Source of the DNA: Malania oleifera
Lineage: Eukaryota; Streptophyta; Magnoliopsida; Santalales; Ximeniaceae
Direction: 5' to 3'
DNA length: 64,000 nt
Assembly (NCBI RefSeq): GCF_029873635.1
Contig: NC_080420.1
Location: forward strand, 33,175,231-33,239,230
A model generated the notes under the pieces. The model did no database searches and was not told the origin of the DNA. It worked only from the letters and a program-made list of their open reading frames with translations. Both the position numbers and the translations under genes were made by a program. The stretch's first letter is position 1. Every line of letters starts with the position of its first letter. Shown in pieces: positions 29,201-38,408 of this stretch.

Positions 29201-32200
29201 AAAACACCACCGTACTCCTTTCCCATCATCCATATACAAACCATCTCGCCCATTTACTATGATTCACAGTGATTTGTGGGGTCCCTCACATTCCCTCAAT
29301 CACACCAATACAAAATGGTTCGTTACTTTTATTGATGACCATACTCGTCTTTGTTGGGTTTACTTGCTGAAAGACAAAACTGAAGTCCGCTCCATTTTTA
29401 TCAGTTTTCATTCCATGATTCATACACAGTTCCAGACTCATATTCAAATTTTACGTATTGATAATGGTACGGAATATTGTAATACTATTATGGGAACTTA
29501 TCTTCAAGAAAATGGGATTGTTCATCAGAGTTCTTGTGTGGATACCCCTCAACAAAATGGGGTTGCTGATCAAAAAAATAAACATATACTTGAAGTAGCC
29601 CTGGCATTAATGTTCACTACTAACATGAAAAATTATTTTTGAGGAGATGTCATCTTAACAGCTACACATCTCATTAATCGAATGCCAAGTCGAGTACTTT
29701 CCTATGCCACCCCTCTTTAGAAATTCCAGAAACACTTTCCTACCTCTCGACTCCCCTCCAGTCTCCCACTGAAAATCTTTGGTTGTACTGCTTTTGTTCA
29801 TGTTCATGCACACCACTGAGATAAATTGGATCCCCGTGCCATTAAATATGTCTTCCTTGGTTATTCCCCTACCCAGAAAGGCTACAAATGCTATGATCCT
29901 ATCTCAAAAAGGTTGTTTGTTAGTCTTGATGTTACTTTCTTTGAAACCATTCCTTATTTCCCAAGCCCTCTCTTCAAGGGGAGAAATGGAGTGAAGATCG
30001 GTTCTTTGACTTCTTTACTACTGAATCCGTGTCATTTGAACTCGTACCACCTATTGAGCCTCCCATTGCTTCATTCCCTAACCCATCTATTAAGTCTTCC
30101 ATTGCGTCACTTCCTGACCTTCCAAACACAATAGAACACTTAACCTCAGGGGGAGATACAAGAAAGTAAAACAACGCAAACATACTTGTTTACTCAAGAA
30201 AGACGAACACAGAGAACGGGGAGAATCTCATACCTGAGGCACCAAGAGCATTGGAACCGGTGATGGCTCCGAATAACCATAAGTCCACGCCCAATCCTAA
30301 TCTGGTAATTGAGCTTTCTTTTGATAATCCTGTACCTGATGATATCAATTTACCTATTGCAATCAGAAAACAAACCAGGTCATGTACTCAATACCCCTGG
30401 TCTAAATACATGTCTTATAAAAGCTTGTTTACAGGATATCATGCCTTTGTCTCTAACCTTGACAGGATGAGAATTCCAAAGAACATTTAGGAAACTCTAG
30501 AAATACCTAAATGGAGAGAGGCAGTCATGGAAGAAATGCGGGCCCTAGAAAAAAATGGAACTTGGGAGTTGATAAATTTGCTGAGAGGGAAGAAGCCAGT
30601 GGGTTGTAAATGGGTCTTCACAATGAAATATAAATCTGATGGGATAGTTTGAAAGACATAAAGCCAGACTTGTTGCAAAAGGATTTACACAAACTTACGG
30701 CATTAACTATACAGAGACATTTGCACCAGTGACAAACTTAAATACAGTTCGGGTCCTCTTGTCCTTAGCAGCCAACCTAGATTGGCCACTACAACAACTT
30801 GATATTAAGAATGCATTTTTAAATGGTGAGTTAGAAGAAGAAGTATACATGACTATACCACTAGGAGTCAGTGGGAAAGGTGAAGAAAATAGAGTGTGTA
30901 AACTCAAGAAGTCCTTGTATGGACTCAAATAATCTCCTAAAGCATGGTTCGACAGATTTGAAAAAGTAATAAAGAATCAAGGTTATCGACAAGGGCAATC
31001 AGATCACACCCTATTCTTCCAACAGTCTGAAAGAGGTAAGAGAACAATTCTAATAGTATATGTTGATGATATAATCCTTACTGGTGATGATACAGTAGAG
31101 GTGGAGAGATTGAAGAAACTTCTGGCTGTTGAATTTGAAGTTAAAGACTTGGGACAAATGCGGTATTTTTGGGCATGAAGTTGCGAGAACAAGAAAGGAA
31201 TTAGTGTTTCTCAGCGAAAGTATGTTACTAATCTACTGATTGAAACTGGCATACTTGGATGCAAACCCAGCGAAACCCCGATTAAAGCAGTAAAGAGGGT
31301 TGAAAGCTGTGGAATACCAGTTGAAAAGGAAAGGTATCAAAGATTGGTTGGCAAGCTAATCTACCTATCACATGCTAGACCAGATATTGCATTTGTAGTC
31401 AGTGTAGTAAGTCAACACATGCATTCACCAAAAGAAGCCCACTTAGATGTCGTGTACAAGATCCTTCGATATTTCAAGGGATCCTCGGGAAGAGGACTCT
31501 TCTTCAAGAAATGTGAAAGCAAGGAAGTAGAGATCTTTACAAATGCAGATTGGGCAGGATCAGTGGAAGATAAAAGGTCCACCACAAGTTATTGCACATT
31601 CGTCTGGGGAAATCTAGTAACTTGGAAAAGCAAAAAATAGAATGCAGTGGCTCGTAGTAGCGCTGAAGCTGAATTCAGGGCAGTTGCTCAAGGGATATGT
31701 GAAGGACTGTGGTTACAGAAACTCTTGGAAGAATTACAGGTCTCAGTGAAATTTCCTATCAAACTCTATTGTGACAATGAGGCAGCTATCAACATCTCTC
31801 TCAATCCAGTTCAACATGATAGGACTAAGCATGTGGAAGTGGACAGACACTTTATCAAAGAGAAAATTGAAGAAGGAATTATCTATATGACTTATGTACC
31901 TACCAAGGAACAAACTGTAGATATCTTCACTAAAGGGTTGGGATGACAGAACTTTGATGATCTCATTAGCAAGTTGGAGACGATTAATATTTATGATCCA
32001 ACTTGAGGGGGAGTGTTAAAATCCCAAGTATCATTGTAAATAATAAACAAATTAGGAAAGTGGGTAAATGTGGGGGATTTGATATTATTCGATAAGGGGA
32101 TTGTTTCCTTGTTTAGAATAGGTGATTGTATTATATAAGATTGGGATGTACATATGAAAAAATTAATTCAATGCAATTCAAGGCTTCCACTTACAGAAGA

Positions 32201-32567
32201 AAATCGGGTTTGTCTAGAGACAGTGGAGGAGTTTTTGGCAATTTCTTTTGTTGGTTTTGGTTGTAAAAAGGGAAGAACTATGTTATGGAACTGTGCTTTA
32301 TTTGCAGCATTTTGGGGTTTGTGGAAGGAACGCAACGCACATATATTCTTAGAGAAGAAGGTATCATTTCTGTTGGTGTGGGAGAAGATCCATTATTTGG
32401 CTTCTCTTTGTGTGTGGGTAATGGAAACTTCAAGGGAATGTGCTTTTTGGATATTAAGTGCTATTGGCATTCTTCGTTGACTTATTAGGACATGCTGATT
32501 TTCCTGTATTGTTTTTGTGCCCCTAGGTTTTTCCTTTTTTTGTTTTTTTAGATTTTTTTGTTTTGTT

Positions 32568-32613
<46 letters not shown>

Positions 32614-35180
32614 TGTTTACTGTGGGGTTTCCCAGAGTTAGATGGGAGATGTCTCTTCTCCTAATCTATCAATGAATTCCTTTTGCTATCAAAAAAAAAA
32701 AAAAAAAACATGCAACCTATTTACAACTTGTCACCTGTGATGCTCTTCACCTTCTCAATCTAAAACCTTGGCGTGTTTATCTCATGGTTTACATTCAGAT
32801 GTTCATATGGTTTGCCTTTAAAACGTGCAAAATGACCCTTTATTCTGCCCATTTGCTGTAGAACCTTATTAAAAAAGTTACTAATATCTTTGTTATTAAA
32901 AACTTTTGACTAGTAATCATTAATCAATAACCATTCTGGGCCTAACAGCTTGAGCTACTTGGTTAATTGGTTTTTTCCCATGTTAAATCACCACTTTACC
33001 TAAAGCTTGGGTTGTTAGATAGTGAGCCAACAGTGCATATCAAGTTATCCAACACTTCTGAAGAGAAACTCCAAAAGGTCACAATTGAGCAAGATTAAAG
33101 CAAATTATTTTTCATTATGATATATGGATTTCATTTTCTATTTTCAGCATTCAGGGATTTGCTATTATGTTTCATTAATCAGGGATTTGCTGTTATTACC
33201 TGGAGATTGTTTCCTTATGAGATTTGATATTATTTCCTAAAGATTGTTCACTTATTTAGTATTAGGAGAAAGTCATATGAAGGGTTGATGTGTAATTGTG
33301 AGAGGCAGATTGAAAATTAAGCCCTAAATTGAGTCTGTCTTTGTTTTTTTTTTTTTTTTTTTATTTTTTTCTCTCTTTGTTTCTCCCATTTATTTTCTGT
33401 TACATTCTTTTAATTTTTCTCTTAATTTTCTATCATTTTCTTGCTGAATTTTCTGCTGCCAATCAGTCCTACATCACTTCTCAGCTCATGTGATCTTTCA
33501 GGGATAAAAGAGGCAAACAAATCAGACTTGTAAACTTGTACAAACACAATCATTACAAAATGCACATGCTATAATAATTTTATTTTTATTAAAATATTTT
33601 AAATTTATATTACTTGTTACTTTTATTATTTTAATCATATTTATTTTATTATAACTTTAATTTACATTACTTTTCATATTTATTTTTACTATAATCTTAA
33701 TTTATATTACTTTGTACTTTTATTATTTTAATCATATTTTTTAATTGTATTTGATTCAAAAACAAAAATGAGTGTTTTTTTAATAAAAATTTTAATTTGT
33801 ATTAGTTCTAAAATATTAACCAAACTAGTTGCTAGTTTTAGGATTTTAATTTATGTTTATTTTTCATTTTCGTTTCTGGTTTTTCATTTTCATAATTTTT
33901 GATAGTGATACTAAACAGCACCTTAAAAGCTTATTCATTTTTTTTTAATTGTAACCATATATAATGGCTCTGTAGCAGAGATTAAGCAGTGTTTCATGAA
34001 TCTCTTCAACTCTTTCACTTTTCATAAGTTGCCTCTGATGGCTGTTACAATCCTATGAAACTCAATTCTGCATGGATATGAATTTCCAGTGTTTTACTCC
34101 TTGCTTATGCCTAATGTACGCCTAGTGTGTGCTCTCTAATTGAACGGCTATAAATTCATCCCATGTCAAAATCTGACAAGCCCATCAATACTGCTCACAT
34201 CTGGACATCATCATAAAATGCATAGACTAACTCATTCTTAATTGTCAGGCCAGAAATATGGTCGTTAGGAGACAGTAATTGGCTGTCACCAACAGAGAGA
34301 ATATTTGACTCATGCTTTCCAGATAAATCAAGAATTAATCAATTAGTTCCATTACAAAATCCCTTAAGGTTTTTTGCTGATTTTGCGCTGAGCAAGGTGA
34401 CTGCCTTATCAAACCACATCTGGCATTGAAACATACTGTAATGTTTTTACTTTATTGTTTACTTTATGCTTCTAATATTGTGAGGTCCACTTATATAGAT
34501 TCAAAAAGAAGCTTTGACACGACCATTGGCAGTATGAGTCTGTCAGAATGCAGAGTTCTGATGTTCATCCATGGAAACCTAGTTTGACAGGTTCTGAACT
34601 GCTTGGTTGAATTGTTTAATGAAAAGTCAATAATTAATTTTGTTGGTCAAGCGTTGATATTTGGCTGTTGCCAAATGGGAAGCTGTAAGGACACTCCCGA
34701 AAGAGTTCAGATATCTTAGAAATGCCTGGTTCCAGATAATGAGCTTAGACCTTATGAGATGAATCATGGTCCTGCTTAGGAACCATCGACTGGCTTTTTA
34801 CCAGAGGCTGGTATTCTGAAGTGTTTCTCATGCAAACGTGCATTCTTGCTAGAACTTTGGGTGTTCAAGCATACTATAATTTTTAAATCCAATTTTACTG
34901 ATAGTATTTTTCCTCATATTTGCATTATAGGCCAATGTGGGAAGACTTGAAGCAATGCCAACTGCCCCTTATGATTATCGTTGGAGAGAGAGATTGGAAG
35001 TTCAAGAGAATTGCTCAGGCAATGTGCCACGAAATTGGCTATGGTACAAAAAGCACAGATGACCTGGGGCAGAAGCTTTATGAAATGGTTGAAGTTCCCA
35101 ACTGTGGGCATGCCGTTCATCTAGAGAACCCTCTTCATGTTATCAGCACATTGAGAAAATTTTTTATGAGACTGAATTGA
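2217..35180 (+). CDS. PHYLLO: PHYLLO 3' half: MenD C-terminus, MenC and MenH (phylloquinone synthesis)
   Basis: Multi-exon plant gene of phylloquinone (vitamin K1) synthesis. In Arabidopsis PHYLLO is a plastid-targeted fusion of MenF-like, MenD, MenC and MenH modules. Exons read here: 2217-2342, 2444-2575, 2703-2820, 11785-11940, 12107-12352, 12507-12674, 12848-12991, 13518-13979, 18948-19247, 19343-19500, 19607-19714, 34931-35180 (stop TGA). Together they are 2368 nt and join in one open frame of about 788 residues; the first base completes a split codon, as expected if the 5' part lies outside the window. All introns are GT-AG except the one after 12352, which is GC-AG. The first 86 residues are the MenD tail ([17 protein letters not shown] block). 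MenC and MenH follow. No stop or frame break was found in any exon, so I infer a working gene despite three introns of 5-15 kb full of repeats. A possible AATAAA signal lies at 35235. Confidence 0.93.
2703..13979 (+). CDS. MenC module of PHYLLO: o-succinylbenzoate synthase
   Basis: Exons 2703-2820 to 13518-13979 encode an enolase-superfamily barrel that dehydrates SHCHC to o-succinylbenzoate. Visible motifs, numbered along the ~788-residue visible chain: the KxK pair (IKLK, about 257-259) carrying the catalytic base; Asp in RADAN (about 289), Glu in YIEEP (about 315) and Asp in ALDET (about 338), which bind Mg2+; and Lys in VIKP (about 366), the second active-site lysine. All match the family pattern, so activity is expected. 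The module ends in a linker ([10 protein letters not shown]) just before the donor at 13980. Reading on past that donor stays open for about 195 nt but loses all family similarity, so I end the exon at 13979. Confidence 0.92.
2955..4810 (-). mobile_element. LINE (L1-type) fragment A, reverse transcriptase and 3' end
   Basis: Plant L1-type LINE in antisense to PHYLLO, inside intron 2821-11784. From 5' to 3' on the minus strand it shows the LRQ..LSPFLF and DDTILF core of the reverse transcriptase (about 4750-4560), the [13 protein letters not shown] region (about 4180-4000), and the zf-RVT block [15 protein letters not shown] (about 3390-3300), then the [10 protein letters not shown] tail (about 3130). 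Several frames are needed, so it is dead. A 14-base C run at about 4259-4272 lies inside it. Its 5' side stops at a Copia fossil. Confidence 0.8.
6096..6574. repeat. Near-perfect inverted repeat inside the Copia fossil
   Basis: The ~198-bp stretch 6096-6293 recurs as its reverse complement at about 6377-6574 with only a few mismatches by eye. A shorter outer pair (about 6283-6312 and 6616-6645) flanks it. Transcribed as part of the PHYLLO intron, this would fold into a long double-stranded hairpin with a short loop. Confidence 0.85.
7737..7907 (+). repeat. 3' LTR of Copia fossil
   Basis: 171 bp starting TGTTAGAGG and ending TCTTAACA, directly after a GAGGGGGAG polypurine tract. It contains a TATAAATAGAGGGAGAGACC block shared with the LTRs of the element at 14257-18705. 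Confidence 0.85.
7908..8880 (-). mobile_element. LINE fragment B, reverse transcriptase core
   Basis: Antisense LINE RT remnant. The minus strand reads a [13 protein letters not shown] core around 8290-8240 and, upstream, the [12 protein letters not shown] stretch near 8500. It overlaps the same RT region as fragment A, so the two are different copies. It is degraded, with several frames needed. It ends near a run of A at about 8909-8922. Confidence 0.65.
8925..8992 (+). mobile_element. SINE-like fragment
   Basis: A short stretch holding the GGTGCACAAAGCTCCC ... GCGGGGTTCAGGGAAGGGG ... GGACCACAA words, a common dispersed repeat in eudicot genomes as I recall it. Only the front part is present. 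It directly follows an A run. Confidence 0.5.
8986..9155 (-). mobile_element. LINE fragment C1 (duplicate of C2)
   Basis: This stretch is similar to 10478-10610 (shared words CTATCCATC, AGCACCACAC, AAAAGGCCTCT, ACCAAATTAC, CCTACAATCAAATT). Both are degraded pieces of the 5' half of an antisense LINE, on either side of a sense LINE tail. Confidence 0.5.
9160..10010 (+). mobile_element. LINE fragment D, 3' end
   Basis: Sense-strand LINE 3' end. It shows [32 protein letters not shown] (about 9220-9350), then the zf-RVT region with [18 protein letters not shown] in frame at 9445-9520 and the [13 protein letters not shown] tail (about 9655-9700). A T-rich 3' UTR follows, ending near an A run at about 9995. 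Confidence 0.75.
10280..10473 (+). mobile_element. LINE 3' tail with poly(A)
   Basis: A second sense LINE tail: a T-rich UTR ending in TTAATGAATTTCTTTTTCTC and an 18-base A run (about 10455-10472). The body is missing, or is fragment D with unrelated sequence between (10011-10279, in which I see nothing else). Confidence 0.55.
10478..11290 (-). mobile_element. LINE fragment C2, endonuclease region
   Basis: Antisense LINE remnant. Around 11230-10930 the minus strand reads like the end of a LINE endonuclease (a [36 protein letters not shown]-type stretch preceded by RPFSS). It is heavily decayed. The right end was placed by loss of similarity. From about 11290 to the splice acceptor at 11784 I see ordinary AT-rich intron. 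Confidence 0.5.
12353..12506 (+). promoter_or_regulatory. GC-AG intron in PHYLLO
   Basis: The exon ends AAG at 12352 and the intron starts GCAAGA. No GT donor nearby keeps the frame. The acceptor TTCCAG at 12501-12506 is normal. The join gives AIKLK|VARRAEP, which places the catalytic KxK pair right at the junction. Confidence 0.85.
14257..14362 (-). repeat. 3' LTR of the antisense Copia element
   Basis: Plus-strand reading starts TGTTGAATAATTGG and ends ATTAACA. It is followed by the reverse complement of a polypurine tract (CTCTCCCTC). Confidence 0.85.
18287..18488. repeat. Tandem duplication, two 101-bp copies
   Basis: 18287-18387 and 18388-18488 are near-identical (about five differences by eye). 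Each starts TTTGCTTC and contains GAGGTTTAGGGTTTCTTTT. It lies in the leader region of the Copia fossil, next to its 5' LTR. Confidence 0.9.
18538..18705 (-). repeat. 5' LTR of the antisense Copia element
   Basis: About 168 bp. It shares the GAATAATTGGGTAA, TCTCTCC and TATTTATAATATATGTCAAG blocks with the other LTR and ends ATTAACA before the GCTAA duplication. Confidence 0.85.
18948..35180 (+). CDS. MenH module of PHYLLO: alpha/beta hydrolase (SHCHC synthase)
   Basis: Four exons (18948-19247, 19343-19500, 19607-19714, 34931-35180) encode an alpha/beta-hydrolase fold of the MenH type, which removes pyruvate from SEPHCHC to give SHCHC. Seen: the oxyanion-hole motif [10 protein letters not shown] at the module start, the nucleophile elbow GYSMGAR (Ser at about 601 of the visible chain), a late Asp in GERDWKF (about 727) and the His in NCGHAVH (about 766). 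The Ser-Asp-His triad is complete. The last exon is 15.2 kb away from the one before, but phase and sequence continue without loss (SIGRQP then PMWEDL). The stop is at 35178-35180. Confidence 0.93.
21650..22099 (+). mobile_element. Solo LTR (Copia-type) inside LINE E
   Basis: LTR 21655-22094 (440 bp) begins TGTTGGGCTTTG and ends TTCCCTACA. It is flanked by the 5-bp duplication CTACT (21650-21654 and 22095-22099). Its end region carries the words CTCTGTGGACGTAGGC and ACGTAAATACTGTCTTATGC, which I know from many eudicot Copia LTRs. No internal sequence remains, as expected after LTR-LTR recombination. Confidence 0.9.
23364..26006. mobile_element. 2.6-kb non-coding insertion inside LINE E
   Basis: The LINE reading frame stops at about 23363 (just before the DD core of the RT) and resumes at about 26007. 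The insert begins TGTCGACACGGAATTCG. It has no convincing coding region; the longest open stretch on the minus strand has no recognised domain. It contains a GGAGTCGCAACCTTTATTTTT block that I recall from LTR regions of large plant retrotransposons, an 87-bp tandem array, a CT-rich stretch (25626-25642) and AT-rich DNA. Probable solo LTR or large non-autonomous LTR element. A likely target duplication is AACGGTA against AATGATA, two mismatches. Boundaries are approximate. Confidence 0.6.
24127..24640. repeat. Degenerate tandem array, period about 87 bp
   Basis: Five to six diverged units start near 24127, 24207, 24295, 24380, 24467 and 24553. Shared words are GATGATTGATATGAAAATCC, TTAATGGTGATG and GATTGAAATCAGGG. 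Spacing between starts is 80-88 bp. Confidence 0.8.
27294..27475 (+). repeat. 5' LTR of the nested Copia element
   Basis: 182 bp, TGTTAAAATC to GCTTACA, followed directly by the primer-binding site. Confidence 0.95.
32014..32195 (+). repeat. 3' LTR of the nested Copia element
   Basis: 182 bp, TGTTAAAATC to ACTTACA, preceded by GAGGGGGAG. It has eleven differences from the 5' LTR by eye, ten of them transitions. Confidence 0.95.
32567..32612 (+). repeat. Poly(T) run, about 45 bases
   Basis: Uninterrupted T tract in the 3' UTR of LINE E. Its length is likely to vary between individuals or be misread in sequencing. Confidence 0.9.
32981..33054 (-). mobile_element. Solo LTR of a TRIM element
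   Basis: 74 bp, TGTTAAATCACCAC to ATCCAACA. It shares ACCACTTTACCTAAA, AGCTT, TGTTAG and AATG/AGTGCATATCAAG words with the LTRs of the two TRIMs at 58415 and 61928. No internal region follows and no clear TSD is seen. Confidence 0.75.
33100..33345 (+). repeat. LTR-like fragment
   Basis: It contains GGGATTTGCT, GAGATTTGATATTATTTCC and AAGATTGTT words resembling the LTR of the nested Copia element (GGGATTTGATATTATTTGG, GGGGATTGTTTCC). Ends were not found. It is followed by an 18-base T run. Confidence 0.35.
33580..33750. repeat. AT-rich imperfect tandem repeat
   Basis: Words such as TTTATATTACTT, TACTTTTATTATTTTAATC and ATATTTATTTT recur about every 50-100 bp. The rest of 33055-34930 is ordinary intron up to the last PHYLLO exon; nothing else was seen in it. 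Confidence 0.5.
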
Positions 35181-36250
35181 GATTCAATGCCAAATCAAAA
35201 TATATTTTAAGGTAGTGTCAAATTCCAGTACCCAAATAAATGTGGAATGAAATGTTACAAATATCATATATGTGGCATCTCATTGATGGGAATGTTGATA
35301 GATGCTGCAAAATAGATGCCCCCCTGATTGAAACATATGTTACCACAAAAACATGACATTGTCTTTCTAAACACAATTTCTTCAAAAATATAATGTCTTT
35401 CATTCTTTTATTTTCTAAGAATCACCGACTCCACTTCTAGAAAATTATCTTTTCTATTTTTTTAAGTCTTTGTACAACATTAGAAAGAGGATTAATCTAC
35501 ATTTAATTAGTATTTTCTTGATTGCTACCATCTATAGGTAAACAATTTTAAGTGTTTTATGTAAAATCAAGAAGTCACGGTGACTCCCAAGAATAGGACG
35601 TATAGTATAAGTTAACACTCTTGTACCTTGTGCACCTCTTGTAAAGTAAATTGGTTGAAGAGTTGTAGATGTAGATGAAGCAACATTTTTCCAAAGTTGG
35701 CATGTAAAGGTTTAAAATGACCTACGTTAGGCCAACTAATATTCTTGAAGTCATTTTATAGAGCCTAGCATTAGACAGAGAACAAAAAGGCAAGCTCAGA
35801 CATCTCATCAGCCCACAACATCTGTTTAAGATGAGAACCCACAACATCTATTTAAAATGAGAAGCCTCTTATAGGTCCTATGAAGACAAAGGTTCAGCAT
35901 GATAGTAAGCATAGGAATGATGCGTGTACTAAAATGCATGGCTAACCAATCACCAATCAAAGGATGAGGTCACCTATGGTACATGGAGGCAACTCAGGGA
36001 AGATGAAGAAGAGGTTGTATTAGCTCAACAAATTGAGAGAACAACAAGGCAAGGAAAAATTAAAGCAGCAAAAGTGCTAGAAAAAACACCATAAGTGCTA
36101 AGAAAAACACTAAAAGTGCTAGATAAAGGGAAGAAGGTTGTTGCTCTGTTAGTATATCCCTACATACACCCTTTCCATTCATTAATAGCATATTAGATAA
36201 GCCACTACTAGTCAATTTCAAGTAGCCCATTGTTGTTGGGTAAATCAAGG
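35181..36250 (+). other. PHYLLO 3' UTR and downstream DNA
   Basis: AATAAA at 35235-35240 is a plausible poly(A) signal 55 bases after the stop. Downstream, 36068-36127 holds three imperfect 20-bp units (AAAGTGCTAGAAAAAACACC type). No gene was seen. Confidence 0.45.
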
Positions 36251-36254
36251 ATTA

Positions 36255-37385
36255 CGTTTTTTTTATCAGTAAATGTAAATTTTATAGATCAATAAGGATA
36301 TGTACAGCAACACTAAGCATACCTGAGAAAAGGGGGGCAATGCTCCCAAACAAGTAACAAAACATTACAATCAAGCTGGGCATACCCAGGGCCTCAAAGG
36401 AAGATATACAACTCAAAAATAGAAGTTACAACATGTTGAACAAAAACCACAATCAGACTACAAACTCCAACAAGCATTTACAAGCAGTCTACCAAACCCC
36501 AATCTTGAGCAAACAAAAGAAATCTGTCATACGCCAATCTGAATGTGTGAATATGAATCACTCTAAAGACACCTCAGGGGAAAGAGACTTCCCTTCAAAT
36601 CTCTTTTTGTTCTTGTAGAGCCAGATGAAGTACACTGTTGCAGCCAAACTAACTCTCTTGGCCACAGCCTGAACACTAGTGCCTCTAACTTCTTTATGCA
36701 TCCATTTAACAGCAGCTTTCAAGGTAGACATTAATCTATTCAACCCCAACCATCTTCGAACAAGGCTCCAAACAAAATTGGAAAACCTACACTTAAAAAA
36801 TAAGTGATCAATAGTCTCATCACCCTCTGTACACAGCAGACACTGATTGTCAACTTGGTCTCTTTTTAGCTTATCACAAGTAGTTAGCTTCCCTTTTAAG
36901 CCTAGGCAAAGAATAAAAGCATGCTTAGGAGTACAACCACTCCTTTAGACTTCTTTATGAGGAGTGGTTTATGCCATAATACTTTACAACCTTTATTCCT
37001 CCAGTAGTTGTAAATCAGAGAAGCGCTTATTTGGTCATCCTTCACCCACTAACCCATCAAATTCACAGCATTCCATTGGCCCTTGCAATCCTATTTCATC
37101 CAATTTTTTATCTCCAAAATTTTCTTCATGAGTGGGGAAACTTCATTCTTTGAAAGAGCTTCCCATATATCCCCACCCCTCAAATAGACATGATTCACCC
37201 ACTTAACCCATAAAGACTCCTTCTTCCTATGGATGTCCCCTAGGGTTCTAGTAAGGAGGACCTTATTCTAAGCAGCAATGTCAAAAACACCCAAGCCACC
37301 TTCACCCTTGGGCATACACACCTCTTTCCAAGTCACCAAAGGCTTTCTTCTGCCTCCCCAAAGAAAGGATCTTCACAACTTCAAA
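36255..37385 (-). mobile_element. LINE fragment F, 3' end
   Basis: Minus-strand LINE tail. It reads RRKPLVTWKEVCMPKGEGGLGVFDI (about 37345-37275), zf-RVT with C.LCTEGDETIDHLFFKCRFSNFVW (about 36850-36770), and VYFIWLYKNKKRFEG (about 36640-36600). An A run on that strand (T on plus, 36257-36264) ends it. This is a different LINE subfamily from A to E, judging from the tail sequence. It is truncated at the 5' end. Confidence 0.8.
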
Positions 37386-37687
37386 AATCAAAAAAAAATA
37401 ATCATTTTCCTTGTACATAAAGCTTTGACTTTTGTTTTGCTTTCTTAGTTTAGAAGAAAGCTAGAATCTCTAATTTACGTAAGTTTTTTTATTTCTTTAG
37501 ATGACTTCTCTTATTTTAGAAAGTTTTGATTTATCTTTTTTAATTAAGGTAAAATTTGACTTTCAATTCCAGCAATACCTGCCTTTGAGACTTCTTTGAA
37601 ATGATTTAAGGTAAGTTAATTTACATAAGATATTTTTATTATTTTAAATACCTTATTTCCTTTGTAAATATGTTCTTGTATAGTTGT

Positions 37688-38340
37688 TGTAGTGACCCAG
37701 AGAATTTATAATATTTAAATAATAAATGGAAGGGAGAAAAAAAAATTAAAAAGGCGGCAAGCAGGTCTTCGTCGACGAACGCGAAGGCATGTTGGGCTCG
37801 TCGATGAAGGTGTGGTTTGTTGACGAGAAAATACCGAGAGGGGATTTGGGTGATTCTGAATTTCGTCGACGAGGAGAGAGTTTGTCAATGAACTGTTTTC
37901 TTGACCTCGTCGATGAAGATCGGTGTATAAATGGGTAAAAACCTCATTTTTGGCCGAAATTTCATGCGCAGGCTCTCTTTCCTCCCTCCTCTTCGGCTCC
38001 CACCCCTTCTCTCTTAATTTCTAGGTCCGTTCTTCACCGGATCGACGATCCAAAGCCACCAAGACACTCCTAGGGAAGTTCTCTGCATATTTGCTGGAGC
38101 GGATCGTTGGTGGGGCTAGTTCAAAATTCATCCCAAATTCAGGGTAAGGCTTTTATTCAGTATTTGATCTTCCCTGTAATTGTAGGAAATGTAGTACGCG
38201 TAGAAATACTGAAGTTTAGTTCTGGGAAATATCATTTTCAGGGTGTTGAACGGGGAACCCAGCGGGTGTTGAGTTAATTGTTTTAGGGGCTCTTTCAGGA
38301 ATCAGTTAAGGGGATAAACTAAACTAGACATTTTATGAAA
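37688..38340 (+). repeat. LTR-like arm, forward copy
   Basis: Starts TGTAGTGACCCAGAGAATTT. It matches the reverse complement of about 39180-39930 over most of its length (shared: ATATTTAAATAATAAA, CGGATCGACGATC, AGCGGATCGTTGGTGGG against GGCAGATCGTTGGTGGG, GGAAATG.AGTA). A GGGTAAGG donor-like word sits near 38140. It looks like the front of a Ty3- or Copia-type LTR; family not settled. It contains six TTCGTCGACGA-like words at 37770-37920. Confidence 0.75.
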
Positions 38341-38374
38341 ATATATTTATAATCTTACAGCATCTGGTTTCAGG

Positions 38375-38408
<34 letters not shown>

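Larger units (their letters stand above)
27289..32200 (+). mobile_element. Ty1/Copia element, nearly full length, nested in LINE E
   Basis: Element 27294-32195 (4902 bp) with the 5-bp duplication GAAGA at 27289-27293 and 32196-32200. The LTRs are 182 bp each. A tRNA-Met primer-binding site (TGGTATCAGAGC) follows the 5' LTR and GAGGGGGAG precedes the 3' LTR. Domains in order: gag with a CCHC knuckle (C..C.KTGHSK..YW, about 28365), protease ([13 protein letters not shown], about 28680), GAG-pre-integrase ([12 protein letters not shown], about 29088), integrase core ([17 protein letters not shown] to [24 protein letters not shown]), RT (about 30540-31240, including [11 protein letters not shown]) and RNase H (about 31500-31950). 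A ~505-residue open stretch covers late gag to integrase. It carries several breaks, so it is not active alone. The LTRs differ at 11 of 182 sites, implying a few million years of age. Confidence 0.95.
20060..32708 (+). mobile_element. LINE (L1-type) E, split by three insertions
   Basis: Sense LINE filling most of PHYLLO intron 19715-34930. Order: ORF1-like remnant (about 20070-20880); endonuclease start [24 protein letters not shown] (20940) with the expected W-N-R-G-like pattern; reverse transcriptase (about 22670-23360, resuming at about 26007 with the DDT.FF core); [10 protein letters not shown] block (26398); zf-RVT and tail (about 27150-27290 resuming at 32196, [17 protein letters not shown] at about 32300); a long T run (about 32567-32612); and a 3' end with an A run at about 32691-32708. 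Without the inserts it is about 4.7 kb. Frame breaks are seen in each domain, so it is dead. The 5' edge is uncertain and no TSD was found. Confidence 0.85.
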
